A DNA stretch of 64,000 bases from Caldicoprobacter guelmensis (GTDB lineage: Bacteria > Bacillota > Clostridia > Caldicoprobacterales > Caldicoprobacteraceae), in contig NZ_JAFBDW010000004.1 of the NCBI RefSeq assembly GCF_016908415.1, positions 248,001 through 312,000 of the forward strand. Direction: 5' to 3'. The stretch's first letter is position 1. Each line of letters begins with the position of its first letter. The position numbers and the translations under genes were made by a program. The notes beneath the pieces are model-generated. The model had not been told where the DNA came from. It saw only the letters and a list, made by a program, of their open reading frames with translations, and did no database searches. Below, piece by piece: positions 1 through 8,374 of the stretch.

Positions 1-1
1 C

Positions 2-652
2 CAGCCTGCACCCAACCAGAACGCCGAATACGGTATACCGTACTACATGCGCATGTGGAACCTGTTTGCCCATACCCTTATGATTACTTTCAACGAAATC
101 CACAGTCAGGGATACACATTGGACGGCAAGACCGGTGTATACTTTTTCTCGGACGGCAGTGCCAATTTTGACCCGGCTAGCGTTAGACAGCCCATAGCCA
201 AGTTCATAACCATATCGGACGAGATAAGAAACGACTGGAACAATATCGCGGCTATTTATTTTGATGAAGAAGATAAACTTAACGGGATGGATCCCCAAAA
301 TGGGTTTGACCCGACCCAAGCCAAGGGCAACAACAAAAACATACTGAGGCTTCTCGATTTAAGGCACAAGACCTACGTGCCGGAGTGCGATAATATGGAT
401 AACTTTACCAAAGCCCTTATATCCACCCTGGGGGTAGCCAGCCGTCAAGCAGCACATATGGCTGACAACCAAGAAATCCTGGTCAATGAGATGGACAAAC
501 GGCGCCAGTCGGTATCGGGTGTGTCGCTGGATGAGGAGATGGCCAATATGGTGCGCTTCCAGCACGCCTACAACGCTTCTGCCAGGATTTTGACTGCCAT
601 TGACGAGATGCTAGAGGTGCTGATAAACAGGATGGGTGTTGTGGGAAGGTAG
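2..652 (+). CDS. flgK: Flagellar hook-associated protein FlgK, C-terminal part (5' end outside window)
   Basis: This is the C-terminal 216 residues of the first hook-filament junction protein. The reading frame is open from base 2, so the gene starts upstream of the window; the internal ATG at 47 is not the start. The end of the protein, with MVRFQHAYNASARILTAIDE followed by a short helix, is the conserved C-terminal D0 helix shared by rod, hook and hook-associated proteins. FlgL follows 183 bases later on the same strand, the usual flgK-flgL order. The identification rests on this C-terminal motif and the neighbourhood; the N-terminal domain cannot be checked. Confidence 0.9.
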   Translation, partial: QPAPNQNAEYGIPYYMRMWNLFAHTLMITFNEIHSQGYTLDGKTGVYFFSDGSANFDPASVRQPIAKFITISDEIRNDWNNIAAIYFDEEDKLNGMDPQNGFDPTQAKGNNKNILRLLDLRHKTYVPECDNMDNFTKALISTLGVASRQAAHMADNQEILVNEMDKRRQSVSGVSLDEEMANMVRFQHAYNASARILTAIDEMLEVLINRMGVVGR

Positions 653-835
653 TTTTTGGGGCTTGCGGATAGACTTTAGAACGGAAGAAACAAGTTACTT
701 ATTTTTGGATGGAGTTTGAAGGCAAGCGAAATGCTTGAGTTATTATATGCTATATAGCTATATAAATATGGCTTGTTGTTAGTGAATTTACAAGGGAAAT
801 TTGAACTTAGAAACAGCAAAAAGGTGGTTTGAGAG

Positions 836-1720
836 ATGCGTGTAACCAATGGGATGCTCATCACCAATATGATGCGTGACTATGCTAGAAATATGCGCAA
901 CCTTGAAAAGCTGCAGGGTCAGCTTTCATCCGGTAAAAGGATCTTGAAGCCGTCGGATGACCCGGTGGCGGTATCCAAGTCGCTCAAGCTGAGGGCGGAC
1001 CTTGCATATAACCAGCAGTATGTGAGCAATGCCGACAACGCCATATCGTGGCTTGAGGCTACAGAGTCGGCACTCAAGGACCTGGGCGACGTGCTCCATA
1101 GGGCAAGGGAGCTAGCGGTCCAAGGCAGCAACGGGGCCCTTGCCCCCGAGGACAGGATGGCCATAGCCGACGAGATCGAGCAGCTGCAGAAACATATCGT
1201 GCAGGTAGGCAATGCCACCTATGCGGGACGGTACATATTTGCGGGGTACAGGACGGATCAACCGGCGTTTGTCGAGCAGAATGGGCAGCTTATTTATCAA
1301 GGCGACGGTGGCAAGATAGCCTTTGAGATAGGTGTTGGCAACCGCATAGAGGTGAACGTCCTAGGTGGTGATGGCGGTGCCGAGATAGACAAGATTTACG
1401 ACGTGTTCGAGCGCTTTAAAAACGATCTAAGAAGCGGTGCGAATACCAACCTGGACAGCTACATCGGCGAGATAGACCAGCGCATGACCCAGATATTGTC
1501 CCAACGCTCGGCTGTGGGCGCCAAGGTAAACCGCTTTGAGCTTATTCGGGCAAGGCTAAAGGAGGAGGAGATAAACTTCACGAATCTGCTCTCGCAGAAC
1601 GAGGATGTCGATATCGCCGAGGTGATAGTGCGGCTTAAAGAGGCCGAGAATGTGTACAGGGCATCGTTGGCGGCAGGTGCACGCATCATCATGCCAACGC
1701 TTGTAGACTTTTTGAGATAA
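836..1720 (+). CDS. flgL: Flagellar hook-associated protein FlgL (HAP3)
   Basis: The 294-residue protein is the second junction protein between hook and filament. The N-terminus (residues 1-100) is flagellin-like: RVTNGMLITNMMRDYARN, then LSSGKRILKPSDDPVAVSKS and a long helix with RARELAVQGSNG. The C-terminal helix (about 225-294) ends in VDFLR and matches the flagellin D0/D1 helix. Length is normal for the family. The start has an AGGTGG site about 11 bases upstream. The spacer after flgK is AT-rich and shows no clear promoter, so flgK and flgL may be co-transcribed. Confidence 0.95.
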   Translation: MRVTNGMLITNMMRDYARNMRNLEKLQGQLSSGKRILKPSDDPVAVSKSLKLRADLAYNQQYVSNADNAISWLEATESALKDLGDVLHRARELAVQGSNGALAPEDRMAIADEIEQLQKHIVQVGNATYAGRYIFAGYRTDQPAFVEQNGQLIYQGDGGKIAFEIGVGNRIEVNVLGGDGGAEIDKIYDVFERFKNDLRSGANTNLDSYIGEIDQRMTQILSQRSAVGAKVNRFELIRARLKEEEINFTNLLSQNEDVDIAEVIVRLKEAENVYRASLAAGARIIMPTLVDFLR

Positions 1721-1886
1721 GAGTGTTGTTGATGTATAAGTGTAAATTTATGATGGGCATTTAAAACTCTATAAAACAACAGGTTTATAATTTTGCAACA
1801 TTTTTAATATTTAGTTAAATGGGTTATATGCTTTTGTTTGGATTTTACAGACGAGGGAAATTTTACGCAATACAAGGAGAGAAGTC

Positions 1887-2444
1887 ATGCTTTTGCGTAT
1901 CACTACCACACCGGCTTTGATAGGGATCCGTACGCAGCCGGCCCAACTAGAGATAGATACCTCTCGACCTTTTGTTGAGATGCAGCATCAACCACCGAGG
2001 CTTAATATACAGACCCAGCCGGCAAAAGTGTACATTGATCAATATGAGTGCTTTGCTGAGTTGGGATATAAGAATTTTCTTGACCTTGCACGGGCTCAAG
2101 CTCAAAAGGGTTACCAGCGGGTGATGGAGTATATTGCCCAGACAGCACAGGACGGCGACAGGCTGGCTGCTATAGAGCAGGGAGGAAACCCCATAGCCGA
2201 TATTGCAGAGGAAAGGTCATACCACACGCCCGAACCGGAACCGATTAGTCTACCCTTCCCTAAACCTAGGTTTTTTGTGACGGGTGGGGTTAGCATAGAT
2301 TATTATCCTGGCGAGGTTCATTTTAATGCAGTTGTGCATCCCGTGAGATACAGGGTTACGCTTCACAAAGTCGATATTTACTTAAGGCAGTACCCCAGCA
2401 TTACCATAGAATATGTGGGGCGTAATTTGGACAGGAGGGTGTGA
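1887..2444 (+). CDS. DUF6470 family protein (YviE-like, between flgL and fliW)
   Basis: This 185-residue protein has no signal peptide or membrane segment. Its N-terminal 50 residues contain three similar short stretches (IRTQPAQLEI, MQHQPPRLNI, IQTQPAKVYI), which suggest beta-hairpin repeats. The C-terminal third (from about 130) is rich in beta-type residues. Proteins of this kind sit between flgL and fliW in many Bacillota, as yviE does in Bacillus subtilis; their role is not established. The start follows AAGGAGAGAAGTC. The stop overlaps the fliW GTG start by four bases (GTGA), so translation is probably coupled. Confidence 0.8.
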   Translation: MLLRITTTPALIGIRTQPAQLEIDTSRPFVEMQHQPPRLNIQTQPAKVYIDQYECFAELGYKNFLDLARAQAQKGYQRVMEYIAQTAQDGDRLAAIEQGGNPIADIAEERSYHTPEPEPISLPFPKPRFFVTGGVSIDYYPGEVHFNAVVHPVRYRVTLHKVDIYLRQYPSITIEYVGRNLDRRV

Positions 2445-2890
2445 AATTGATCATTGAATCCAAGCACTTTGGCTATATTGAAATATCCGAGGAGGAGATC
2501 ATACGATTTCCTTACGGCCTTTACGGCTTTGAGGACATAAAGGAATATGTGCTGTTGGGTAAAGTGGGGGACAACAACCCCTTCATGTGGCTTCATGCGG
2601 TACATAATCCCAATGTGTGCTTTGTGGTCATAGACCCGTTTGTTTTTAAAAAGGACTATTCGCCTTCGATAAATGAGGAGGTCTTACAGAAGCTGGAGGT
2701 GGATGACCCGTCAGATATACGCTTTTTATCCATCGTCGTCATTCCGCAGGATATGTCAAAGATGACTGCTAACTTACAGGGGCCTATAGTGATCAATGCC
2801 AAGAAGAACATAGCCATGCAGGTGATACTGGACGATGATAAGTACACGACAAGACACTACATACTCGAAGAGATGAGAAAAGGGGCATAG
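2441..2890 (+). CDS. fliW: Flagellar assembly factor FliW
   Basis: FliW (149 residues) binds flagellin in the cytoplasm and, when released, binds CsrA and stops it from repressing flagellin translation. The sequence has the family core: FGYIEISEEEIIRFPYGLYGFED near the N-terminus, then WLHAVHNPNVCFVVIDPFVF, and NLQGPIVINAKKNIAMQVIL near the C-terminus. The GTG start overlaps the previous stop and is preceded by ACAGGAGGGT. csrA follows 206 bases later and flagellin is the next gene, so all partners of the three-way switch lie together here. Confidence 0.95.
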   Translation: MKLIIESKHFGYIEISEEEIIRFPYGLYGFEDIKEYVLLGKVGDNNPFMWLHAVHNPNVCFVVIDPFVFKKDYSPSINEEVLQKLEVDDPSDIRFLSIVVIPQDMSKMTANLQGPIVINAKKNIAMQVILDDDKYTTRHYILEEMRKGA

Positions 2891-3096
2891 AGGGGTAAAA
2901 GCATTATATGCTGTGTAGCATAAGGGGATGGAGTGGCATAAGTGGTGGTTTATGGCATGTGTGATAAGTGTCTAATACGGTGTACTTGGCAGAAGCTCAC
3001 GGACAATAATTACAAATCAAGGCATGAGGGGCTTTTTGGGTTATTGTTGAAAGTATTGGGAGCTTTGCATGTAACTTAAAGTTAAGAGGTGGAGAC

Positions 3097-3327
3097 ATGC
3101 TGGTTTTAAGCCGAAAGCCGGGCCAATCGATATTAATCGGCGACAACATAGAGGTGAAGATAATAGAGGTGCAGGGAGACCAGGTCAGGATAGGGATAAA
3201 TGCTCCAAAGGATATATCCATTCTAAGGAAGGAGCTCATGGATGAGGTCAGCCAGGCCAACCGTGAGGCGGTGGTGGACAGCGCCGCTATTTCGCTTGAA
3301 GAGCTGGGTAGGGTGCTGAGAGAGTAG
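3097..3327 (+). CDS. csrA: Carbon storage regulator CsrA (RNA-binding translational regulator)
   Basis: CsrA (76 residues) is a small dimeric protein that binds GGA motifs in mRNA leaders; in Bacillota its main known target is flagellin mRNA. The N-terminus MLVLSRKPGQSILIGDNIEV and the core VRIGINAPKDISILRKEL are diagnostic. Compared with the roughly 61-residue gammaproteobacterial protein it has the longer C-terminal helix usual where FliW is present, which is the FliW-binding region. A GAGGTGGAGAC site precedes the ATG. Candidate target sites lie in the flagellin leader downstream (3644-3700). Confidence 0.96.
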   Translation: MLVLSRKPGQSILIGDNIEVKIIEVQGDQVRIGINAPKDISILRKELMDEVSQANREAVVDSAAISLEELGRVLRE

Positions 3328-3560
3328 TATTGAGGAAGATAATTGCTACCACGGTGAAAAACTGTATGAGTTGTGGGAGATTGTGGCGTTAAGTATGTTA
3401 TTACCCATAGGAGCCGTAGAGAAGCTTTAATTAAAAATTTTTGAGACCACTGGAGATTTCAAAAGGAGAGTGTTGAAAGGTACAGGCAAAATTTACTAAA
3501 AACCAATAAAAAGTTTCTAAAAAGCCAGTAAAAAGTCTATAAAAATTCTAATTTAGCCAC

Positions 3561-3588
3561 TAAAGTTTATATAAGATTTTGTCGATTT
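3561..3588 (+). promoter_or_regulatory. SigD (sigma-28) type promoter of the flagellin gene
   Basis: TAAA at 3561-3564 and GTCGATTT at 3581-3588 are separated by 16 bases. This fits the SigD pattern TAAA-N14-16-GCCGATAT, with changes at the second and last positions of the -10 element. It lies 120 bases upstream of the flagellin ATG in a 380-base gene-free stretch (3328-3707), leaving a long untranslated leader. A similar promoter precedes flaG. Confidence 0.65.
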
Positions 3589-3643
3589 ATATAAGTGAAA
3601 ACAAAAACTAAGCCTTATCCTTTGCAGCGGCCGGGCAAAGGAG

Positions 3644-3699
3644 GGGCATTTAATTAAAATGCCCAAAAGGATTTGGGCAAAAATAAAAATTCAGGGAGG
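3644..3699 (+). promoter_or_regulatory. Flagellin mRNA leader: two alternative hairpins, candidate CsrA sites
   Basis: Two hairpins share bases and cannot form together. The first pairs GGGCATTT (3644-3651) with AAATGCCC (3657-3664). The second pairs GCCCAAA (3661-3667) with TTTGGGC (3672-3678) and displays AGGA in its 4-base loop. A GGA in a hairpin loop is the classic CsrA-binding feature, and a second GGA-containing site is the flagellin ribosome site itself (CAGGGAGGAATG, about 3692-3703). This two-site layout resembles that known for B. subtilis hag. Binding is inferred, not seen. Confidence 0.5.
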
Positions 3700-3707
3700 A
3701 ATGATGT

Positions 3708-4973
3708 ATGAGGATTAATCACAACATTATCGCTCTTAATGCATACAGACAGTTAAGCGTTAATAATACTGGTGTTCAAAAGTCCCTGGAGAAGCTTTCA
3801 TCTGGTATGAGGATTAACCGTGCAGGAGACGATGCAGCAGGACTGGCCATATCAGAGAAGATGAGGGGTCAGATCAAAGGCCTCACTATGGCTTCCAAGA
3901 ATGCTCAGGATGCTATATCATTGATTCAAACTGCAGAAGGTGCTTTGAATGAGACACATGCTATACTGCAGCGTATGAGAGAGTTGGCTGTCCAAGCGGC
4001 GAACGATACCAATACAGAAACTGATAGGGCAGAGATACAAAAGGAGATAGATCAGTTGGCCCAGGAGCTTGCAAGGATTGGTAATACTACCGAATTTAAT
4101 ACCCAGAAGCTCTTAAATGGTAATTTTAATGGTGTTTTCCAGATTGGAGCCAATGAAAAGCAGAATTTATTACTGCAGATAAGCGATATGAGAGGTTTCG
4201 CATTAGGTGTAGTGGGCGGTGTGACGTACGAAATTACTGGTACAGTTGGTAATACTAATAGTAGTTTCGAAACCGGTACGTATGCAGTAAAATATGATGC
4301 ATCAAGGGATGAGTATCAACTTGTTGATAGTAATGGATTAGTGATTGCTACAAGTAACGATGGGGGCAAGACATATACTGCAAAAGCTAATGCTTCAGAT
4401 CAAATTTCATTTAGTGATGGTGTAATCAGCGGGACTGTTACTATTTATGATAATAGTGGTACTCTAGAGGCAAAAGGGACTGCTACAGTGACCAATAAAG
4501 GTTTAGAGGCAGGAACTTATACTTATGATGCAAGTAGTGGTGAACTGAAGGATGCAAGCGGTCAGGTTGTTGCTAGATCTTCAAATGGCCAAACTTTTGA
4601 AGATGCTGCCGGGAATGAACTTTTTACATTAGGAGCGGCTCTTAGTGGTAACACTTCTTTTGAAGTAAAGGGTGTTGATGTATCGAGTTATGACAAAGCT
4701 ACTGCTGCAATTACTACTATTAACGATGCTATTGAAAAGGTATCTGCTGAACGTTCTAAGCTTGGTGCTTACCAGAATCGTCTTGAGCATACAATCAACA
4801 ACCTTGAGGTATCTGCAGAGAACCTCACGGCAGCCGAGTCCCGTATCCGTGATGTAGATATGGCAAAAGAGATGATGGAGTTTACTAAGCAGACCATACT
4901 GCAGCAGGCTGCAACGGCAATGCTTGCGCAGGCCAATCAGTTGCCTCAGGCGGTGTTACAGTTGCTCAGGTAA
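3708..4973 (+). CDS. hag: Flagellin
   Basis: This 421-residue protein is the filament subunit. The N-terminal D0/D1 region (about 1-170) carries LEKLSSGMRINRAGDDAAGL and RMRELAVQAANDTNTETDR, both nearly invariant in flagellins. The C-terminal D1/D0 region (about 340-421) has AESRIRDVDMAKEMMEFTKQ and ends ANQLPQAVLQLLR. The middle (about 170-340) is a Gly/Thr/Ser-rich variable domain and would be surface exposed. The start follows TCAGGGAGGAATGATGT. The gene has its own SigD-type promoter and a strong terminator, so it is probably a single-gene, high-level transcript controlled by SigD and CsrA/FliW. Confidence 0.97.
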   Translation: MRINHNIIALNAYRQLSVNNTGVQKSLEKLSSGMRINRAGDDAAGLAISEKMRGQIKGLTMASKNAQDAISLIQTAEGALNETHAILQRMRELAVQAANDTNTETDRAEIQKEIDQLAQELARIGNTTEFNTQKLLNGNFNGVFQIGANEKQNLLLQISDMRGFALGVVGGVTYEITGTVGNTNSSFETGTYAVKYDASRDEYQLVDSNGLVIATSNDGGKTYTAKANASDQISFSDGVISGTVTIYDNSGTLEAKGTATVTNKGLEAGTYTYDASSGELKDASGQVVARSSNGQTFEDAAGNELFTLGAALSGNTSFEVKGVDVSSYDKATAAITTINDAIEKVSAERSKLGAYQNRLEHTINNLEVSAENLTAAESRIRDVDMAKEMMEFTKQTILQQAATAMLAQANQLPQAVLQLLR

Positions 4974-4980
4974 GCATGAG

Positions 4981-5012
4981 AAAAGCCAGAGGAATTTTCC
5001 TCTGGCTTTTTT
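4981..5012 (+). terminator. Intrinsic terminator of the flagellin gene
   Basis: A 13-bp stem with AAAAGCCAGAGGA in its left arm and TCCTCTGGCTTTT in its right arm closes a short loop and runs into Ts. It begins eight bases after the flagellin stop. Confidence 0.9.
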
Positions 5013-5140
5013 ATATATTTATACTCGTATACTGGATATTGTCGAAAACATCTGGAATTTTATGGATGTTGTACTGTAACTTTAATGACGAGGTTTATTA
5101 GCTTCTCAAAGAAGTAAAGATGTTAACTTGGAGGGATACA

Positions 5141-5200
5141 ATGTGGAAAAAGGAAGAGCTGAATTTTCAAATGATGTTTGAGATCAGTGTAGCACCGTAA
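5141..5200 (+). CDS. Possible 19-residue peptide with a strong ribosome site
   Basis: In the 430-base stretch between flagellin and flaG, GGAGGGATACA is followed by an ATG and 18 further codons (MWKKEELNFQMMFEISVAP) ending in TAA. The ribosome site is as good as that of any gene nearby. The peptide has no recognisable family and no membrane segment. It could be a real small protein, a leader peptide, or the start of a decayed gene, since later bases (5200-5340) hold no continuing frame. Low confidence. Confidence 0.25.
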   Translation: MWKKEELNFQMMFEISVAP

Positions 5201-5369
5201 AAGGTAAAGTATGAATACATACCGGCTTAAGCATAGATGCAAGGATAGGCTGAAGGATTTTGGGGTAAGTATGTAGGAATATTTTAACTTTATGTCTATA
5301 AGCTGTAATGTTGCTGTAAATAGGAAATTCAACAGTATAATGAAGGCCTTTTAATTTTCATGAATCCTG

Positions 5370-5397
5370 TAAAGATTTGTTTGTAATAATCCGATAT
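5370..5397 (+). promoter_or_regulatory. SigD (sigma-28) type promoter of flaG
   Basis: TAAA (5370-5373) and TCCGATAT (5390-5397) are separated by 16 bases, a close match to the SigD pattern with one change in the -10 element. It lies 46 bases before the flaG ATG. The rest of the 5013-5442 spacer holds only the possible short peptide at 5141. Confidence 0.7.
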
Positions 5398-5442
5398 TTT
5401 TATTATAGAAGACAGAAGACATTATAGAAGGGGAGAGTTTGC

Positions 5443-5805
5443 ATGCGAGTGGAAGGAATTCCAGCTGTTATAGGTACAAAATCTGTGCTCAGGATTGCAC
5501 ATCAGATAAAAAGTACCGGAGCAAAAGAGTTTGGTTCCAATATGCAGGAGATGAGTTCTACTAATTCCGATACGAATGTGAATCATCAGGATATCATTTA
5601 CGCTGTTAAGCAAGTCAACAAAGCCTTGGAAGGCACAAACCGTCGCTTTGAGTATTCCATCCATGAGCAGACAAATACTATAGTGATAAAGGTTATAGAT
5701 ACCGAGACAAACGAGGTAATACGCGAGATTCCCCCCGAGAAGATACTCAACTTAATTGCCAAGCTGTGGGAACTGGCCGGGATAATTGTGGATGAGAAGG
5801 TATAA
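5443..5805 (+). CDS. flaG: FlaG family flagellar protein
   Basis: The 120-residue protein belongs to the FlaG family, whose members affect filament length. The conserved C-terminal half (about 55-115) reads as an amphipathic helix, then FEYSIHEQTNTIVIKVID and a terminal helix with NEVIREIPPEKILNLIAKL, the family hallmark. The first 45 residues are variable and polar. It stands before fliD, as in many Bacillota. The ATG follows GAAGGGGAGAGTTTGC. A SigD-type promoter lies directly upstream, so its transcription probably follows flagellin. Confidence 0.9.
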   Translation: MRVEGIPAVIGTKSVLRIAHQIKSTGAKEFGSNMQEMSSTNSDTNVNHQDIIYAVKQVNKALEGTNRRFEYSIHEQTNTIVIKVIDTETNEVIREIPPEKILNLIAKLWELAGIIVDEKV

Positions 5806-6034
5806 AAAGGGATGCTAATGCGAGCGAGAAAGCGTAAAACATGATGCGTTACACTTGACAAGAAAGATATAGACTGTCAAGATTTTACAGGTGAATACGA
5901 AGTGGTGTAAATATAAGTATTTTGGATAAGTGCCTCGTTATCAGTGGGAAGATAGAATGGAAATGGTACAAGTGAAGGATGGTGCTAGAGCGGGTAATCG
6001 GATAAAAGGCACATAGGGGTTTGGAGGTGAAAAG

Positions 6035-7732
6035 ATGCCTGTTAATTCTACCTACAACACATACAGTACCGGTATGTTCCGCATAGGTGGGTTGGCTAGC
6101 GGCCTTGATGTAGATTCTATAATCCAGGACTTGATGCGCATTGAACAGATGAAGGTGGACAGGCTAAAGCAGGAAAGGCAGCTGGTTGAGTGGCGCAAAG
6201 AAGCCTATAGGGAGATAACAAATCTCCTTCGGTCTTTCCAGGATGAGTTCTTCAACATTATAAAAACCGATATATACATGCTCTCATCGAATACATATAG
6301 GACGTTCAGCGTGACTTCCAGTGCTGAATTTTACGTGACGGCTACTGCAAATGCCAATGCCATGGAGGGTACATATACTATTGCTAACATCACCAGCTTG
6401 GCTGCCCCCACCATTATAAAAGGAACAAATTGGCTATTTCCGGATGGCAAGAGCGTTGATAGCACGCTTGAACAGCTTGGACTGGTTGCGGCGGATGGGA
6501 GGGCAGAGTTTTCCATAAATGGAGTCAAATTTTTAATAGGAACTCCAGCAGAAGGAGAGGAGCCACCAAGCGATATTGTGGTTATAGATCCCACAAAGAC
6601 CACCATGCGCCAATTCATGAATATCATAAACACCAATAACAAGGCCGGAGTTAACTTGTTTTATTCCAGTATAGAGAAAAGGTTTATACTTCAGACCAAG
6701 GCTACTGGTGCAGCTACAGATATTGCGCTCAGTGATGTTACGGGTACTTTCCTACAGGATATAGGGTTGCTGGCTACCGGAGCAGAGAAAATACCTGGCA
6801 CAGACGCTACAGTCTCTTTCCTCAAAGTAGGAAGCAGCGATCCTAGCGATCCCAGTAATCTTATAACCTGGTCAAGCCCCACCAACACCTTCACCATTGA
6901 CGGCATCACCTATACGCTGAAAAATACCACACCAGAGGGCATGGCGCCCATCACCATCACCGTCACGCAGGATGTGGACAAGGCCTACAACGCCATAAAG
7001 AACTTCGTTGACAAGTACAACGAGCTCATCGATAAGATAAACGGCAAGCTCAATGAAGAGCGGTTCCGCGATTATCTGCCGCTGACAGACGCGCAAAAGA
7101 AGGAGATGAGCGAAAAGGAGATAGAGCTTTGGGAGCAGAAGGCAAAGAGCGGGCTTTTAAGGGGCGACTCTATACTCCAAAACATAGTGTATAGCATGCG
7201 TAGGGCTTTGAGCGATGCTGTGGCAGGTGTGGGCATAAGCCTTTCGTCCATCGGCATCACCACTGGCTCCTATTCTGAAAGGGGAAAGCTCCATATCGAT
7301 GAGGCCAAGCTAAAAGACGCATTGAGGAATAACCCTGAACAGGTGATGCAGCTTTTCATAAAGAAGTCCAGCATCGACTATTCGCCCAATCTGGATTCTA
7401 CCTCGAGAACGCAAAGGTACAACGAGTCGGGGCTCATGTACCGGATTTACGACGTGCTCATGGACAACATCCGCACCACGAGAGATGCAAAGGGCAGAAA
7501 AGGTATTTTGCTTGAAAAGGCCGGCATCGTGGGGGATATAACCGAGTTCCAAAACATGATGGATGCTGAGCTCAAACGCCTGGATAAGAGGATAGATGCG
7601 GCGGTTGAAGCCATGACAAGGCAGGAGAACAAGTACTGGGCGCAGTTTACCGCCCTTGAGAAGGCTATTCAGAAAATGAACGCTCAGAGCATGTGGCTCA
7701 TGCAGCAGCTGGGGATGTATCGGTCTTCATAG
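6035..7732 (+). CDS. fliD: Flagellar filament capping protein FliD
   Basis: FliD (565 residues) caps the growing filament and helps flagellin fold at the tip. The N-terminal domain has FRIGGLASGLDVDSIIQDL and MKVDRLKQERQLVEWRKEAY, the diagnostic FliD_N segment. The variable middle (about 120-330) is Thr/Gly rich. The C-terminal domain starts near residue 305 (DKAYNAIKNFVDKYNELI), contains LLRGDSILQNIVYSMRRAL, and ends in a coiled coil (about 500-560) with AQFTALEKAIQKMNAQ. Length is normal. A GGGTTTGGAGGTG site precedes the ATG. The 229-base spacer before it holds an imperfect inverted repeat, CTTGACA with TGTCAAG, around 5853-5881. Confidence 0.96.
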   Translation: MPVNSTYNTYSTGMFRIGGLASGLDVDSIIQDLMRIEQMKVDRLKQERQLVEWRKEAYREITNLLRSFQDEFFNIIKTDIYMLSSNTYRTFSVTSSAEFYVTATANANAMEGTYTIANITSLAAPTIIKGTNWLFPDGKSVDSTLEQLGLVAADGRAEFSINGVKFLIGTPAEGEEPPSDIVVIDPTKTTMRQFMNIINTNNKAGVNLFYSSIEKRFILQTKATGAATDIALSDVTGTFLQDIGLLATGAEKIPGTDATVSFLKVGSSDPSDPSNLITWSSPTNTFTIDGITYTLKNTTPEGMAPITITVTQDVDKAYNAIKNFVDKYNELIDKINGKLNEERFRDYLPLTDAQKKEMSEKEIELWEQKAKSGLLRGDSILQNIVYSMRRALSDAVAGVGISLSSIGITTGSYSERGKLHIDEAKLKDALRNNPEQVMQLFIKKSSIDYSPNLDSTSRTQRYNESGLMYRIYDVLMDNIRTTRDAKGRKGILLEKAGIVGDITEFQNMMDAELKRLDKRIDAAVEAMTRQENKYWAQFTALEKAIQKMNAQSMWLMQQLGMYRSS

Positions 7733-7865
7733 CGTTCAGACTTTATTTTGCTCAACCTAATTCGTATGTTTATATGCGTTGAATAGTGATTTCCTCTATT
7801 AGTAAGTCGCTATTGTGACAGTGTTAACAATGGTTCGCGATGAATGAATAGATGGTTGCTCCAAA

Positions 7866-7951
7866 TACCGCCTGCTGGGGGTGGAGCAACTTAAAGAGGC
7901 GGTAAAAAATACCCCAGCCATCTAAACTGAAGGGCTCACACGGTTTAGATG
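7866..7951 (+). promoter_or_regulatory. Structured 5' leader of fliS with overlapping helices (possible pseudoknot)
   Basis: Three perfect helices crowd 86 bases ahead of fliS. Helix 1 is TACCGCCT (7866-7873) with AGGCGGTA (7897-7904). Helix 2 is GCTGGGG (7874-7880) with CCCCAGC (7912-7918). Helix 2 starts inside the loop of helix 1 and pairs beyond it, so the two either form an H-type pseudoknot or exclude each other. Helix 3, CATCTAAAC (7919-7927) with GTTTAGATG (7943-7951), abuts helix 2. The fliS ribosome site begins a few bases after helix 3. I do not recognise a known riboswitch class. Confidence 0.5.
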
Positions 7952-7966
7952 ACCAGGGAAAAGGCT

Positions 7967-8359
7967 ATGGCTATAAACAACCCTTATCAGCAGTATCAGC
8001 AGCAGAGCGTCATGACGGCAAGCCCGGGCGAGCTTGTGGTAATGCTCTATAACGGCTGCATACGGTTCATCAAACAGGCGATAGACTCCATAAACGACAA
8101 AGACCTGGAAGGAGCGCATAAGGCCATAATAAGGGCGCAGGATATCATCTTGGAGTTTATGTCCACTTTGGATATGAAATATGAGGTGTCGCACAATTTG
8201 CTGGCGCTTTATGATTATCTGTACAGGCGCCTTGTAGAAGCCAATACCAGGAAAGATGTAGCCATCCTGGAAGAGGTACTTATGTTTGTGACCGAGCTTC
8301 GCGATACCTGGGCTGAGGCCTTGAAGATTACGCGAAAGCAGGTATACAAAAAGGAGTAG
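7967..8359 (+). CDS. fliS: Flagellin export chaperone FliS
   Basis: FliS (130 residues from this start) binds the C-terminal helix of flagellin before export. The N-terminus AINNPYQQYQQQSVMTASPGE and the next helix ELVVMLYNGCIRFIKQAIDS are diagnostic, followed by the helices of the four-helix bundle. I place the start at the ATG at 7967 because AGGGAAAAGG lies four bases upstream; the in-frame ATG at 7949 lies inside the right arm of a hairpin, has no ribosome site and would add six atypical residues. It follows fliD after 234 bases and precedes a FlgN/FliT-like chaperone by 15 bases, so these two form one operon. Confidence 0.95.
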   Translation: MAINNPYQQYQQQSVMTASPGELVVMLYNGCIRFIKQAIDSINDKDLEGAHKAIIRAQDIILEFMSTLDMKYEVSHNLLALYDYLYRRLVEANTRKDVAILEEVLMFVTELRDTWAEALKITRKQVYKKE

Positions 8360-8374
8360 GCGGTAAATTCGGAT

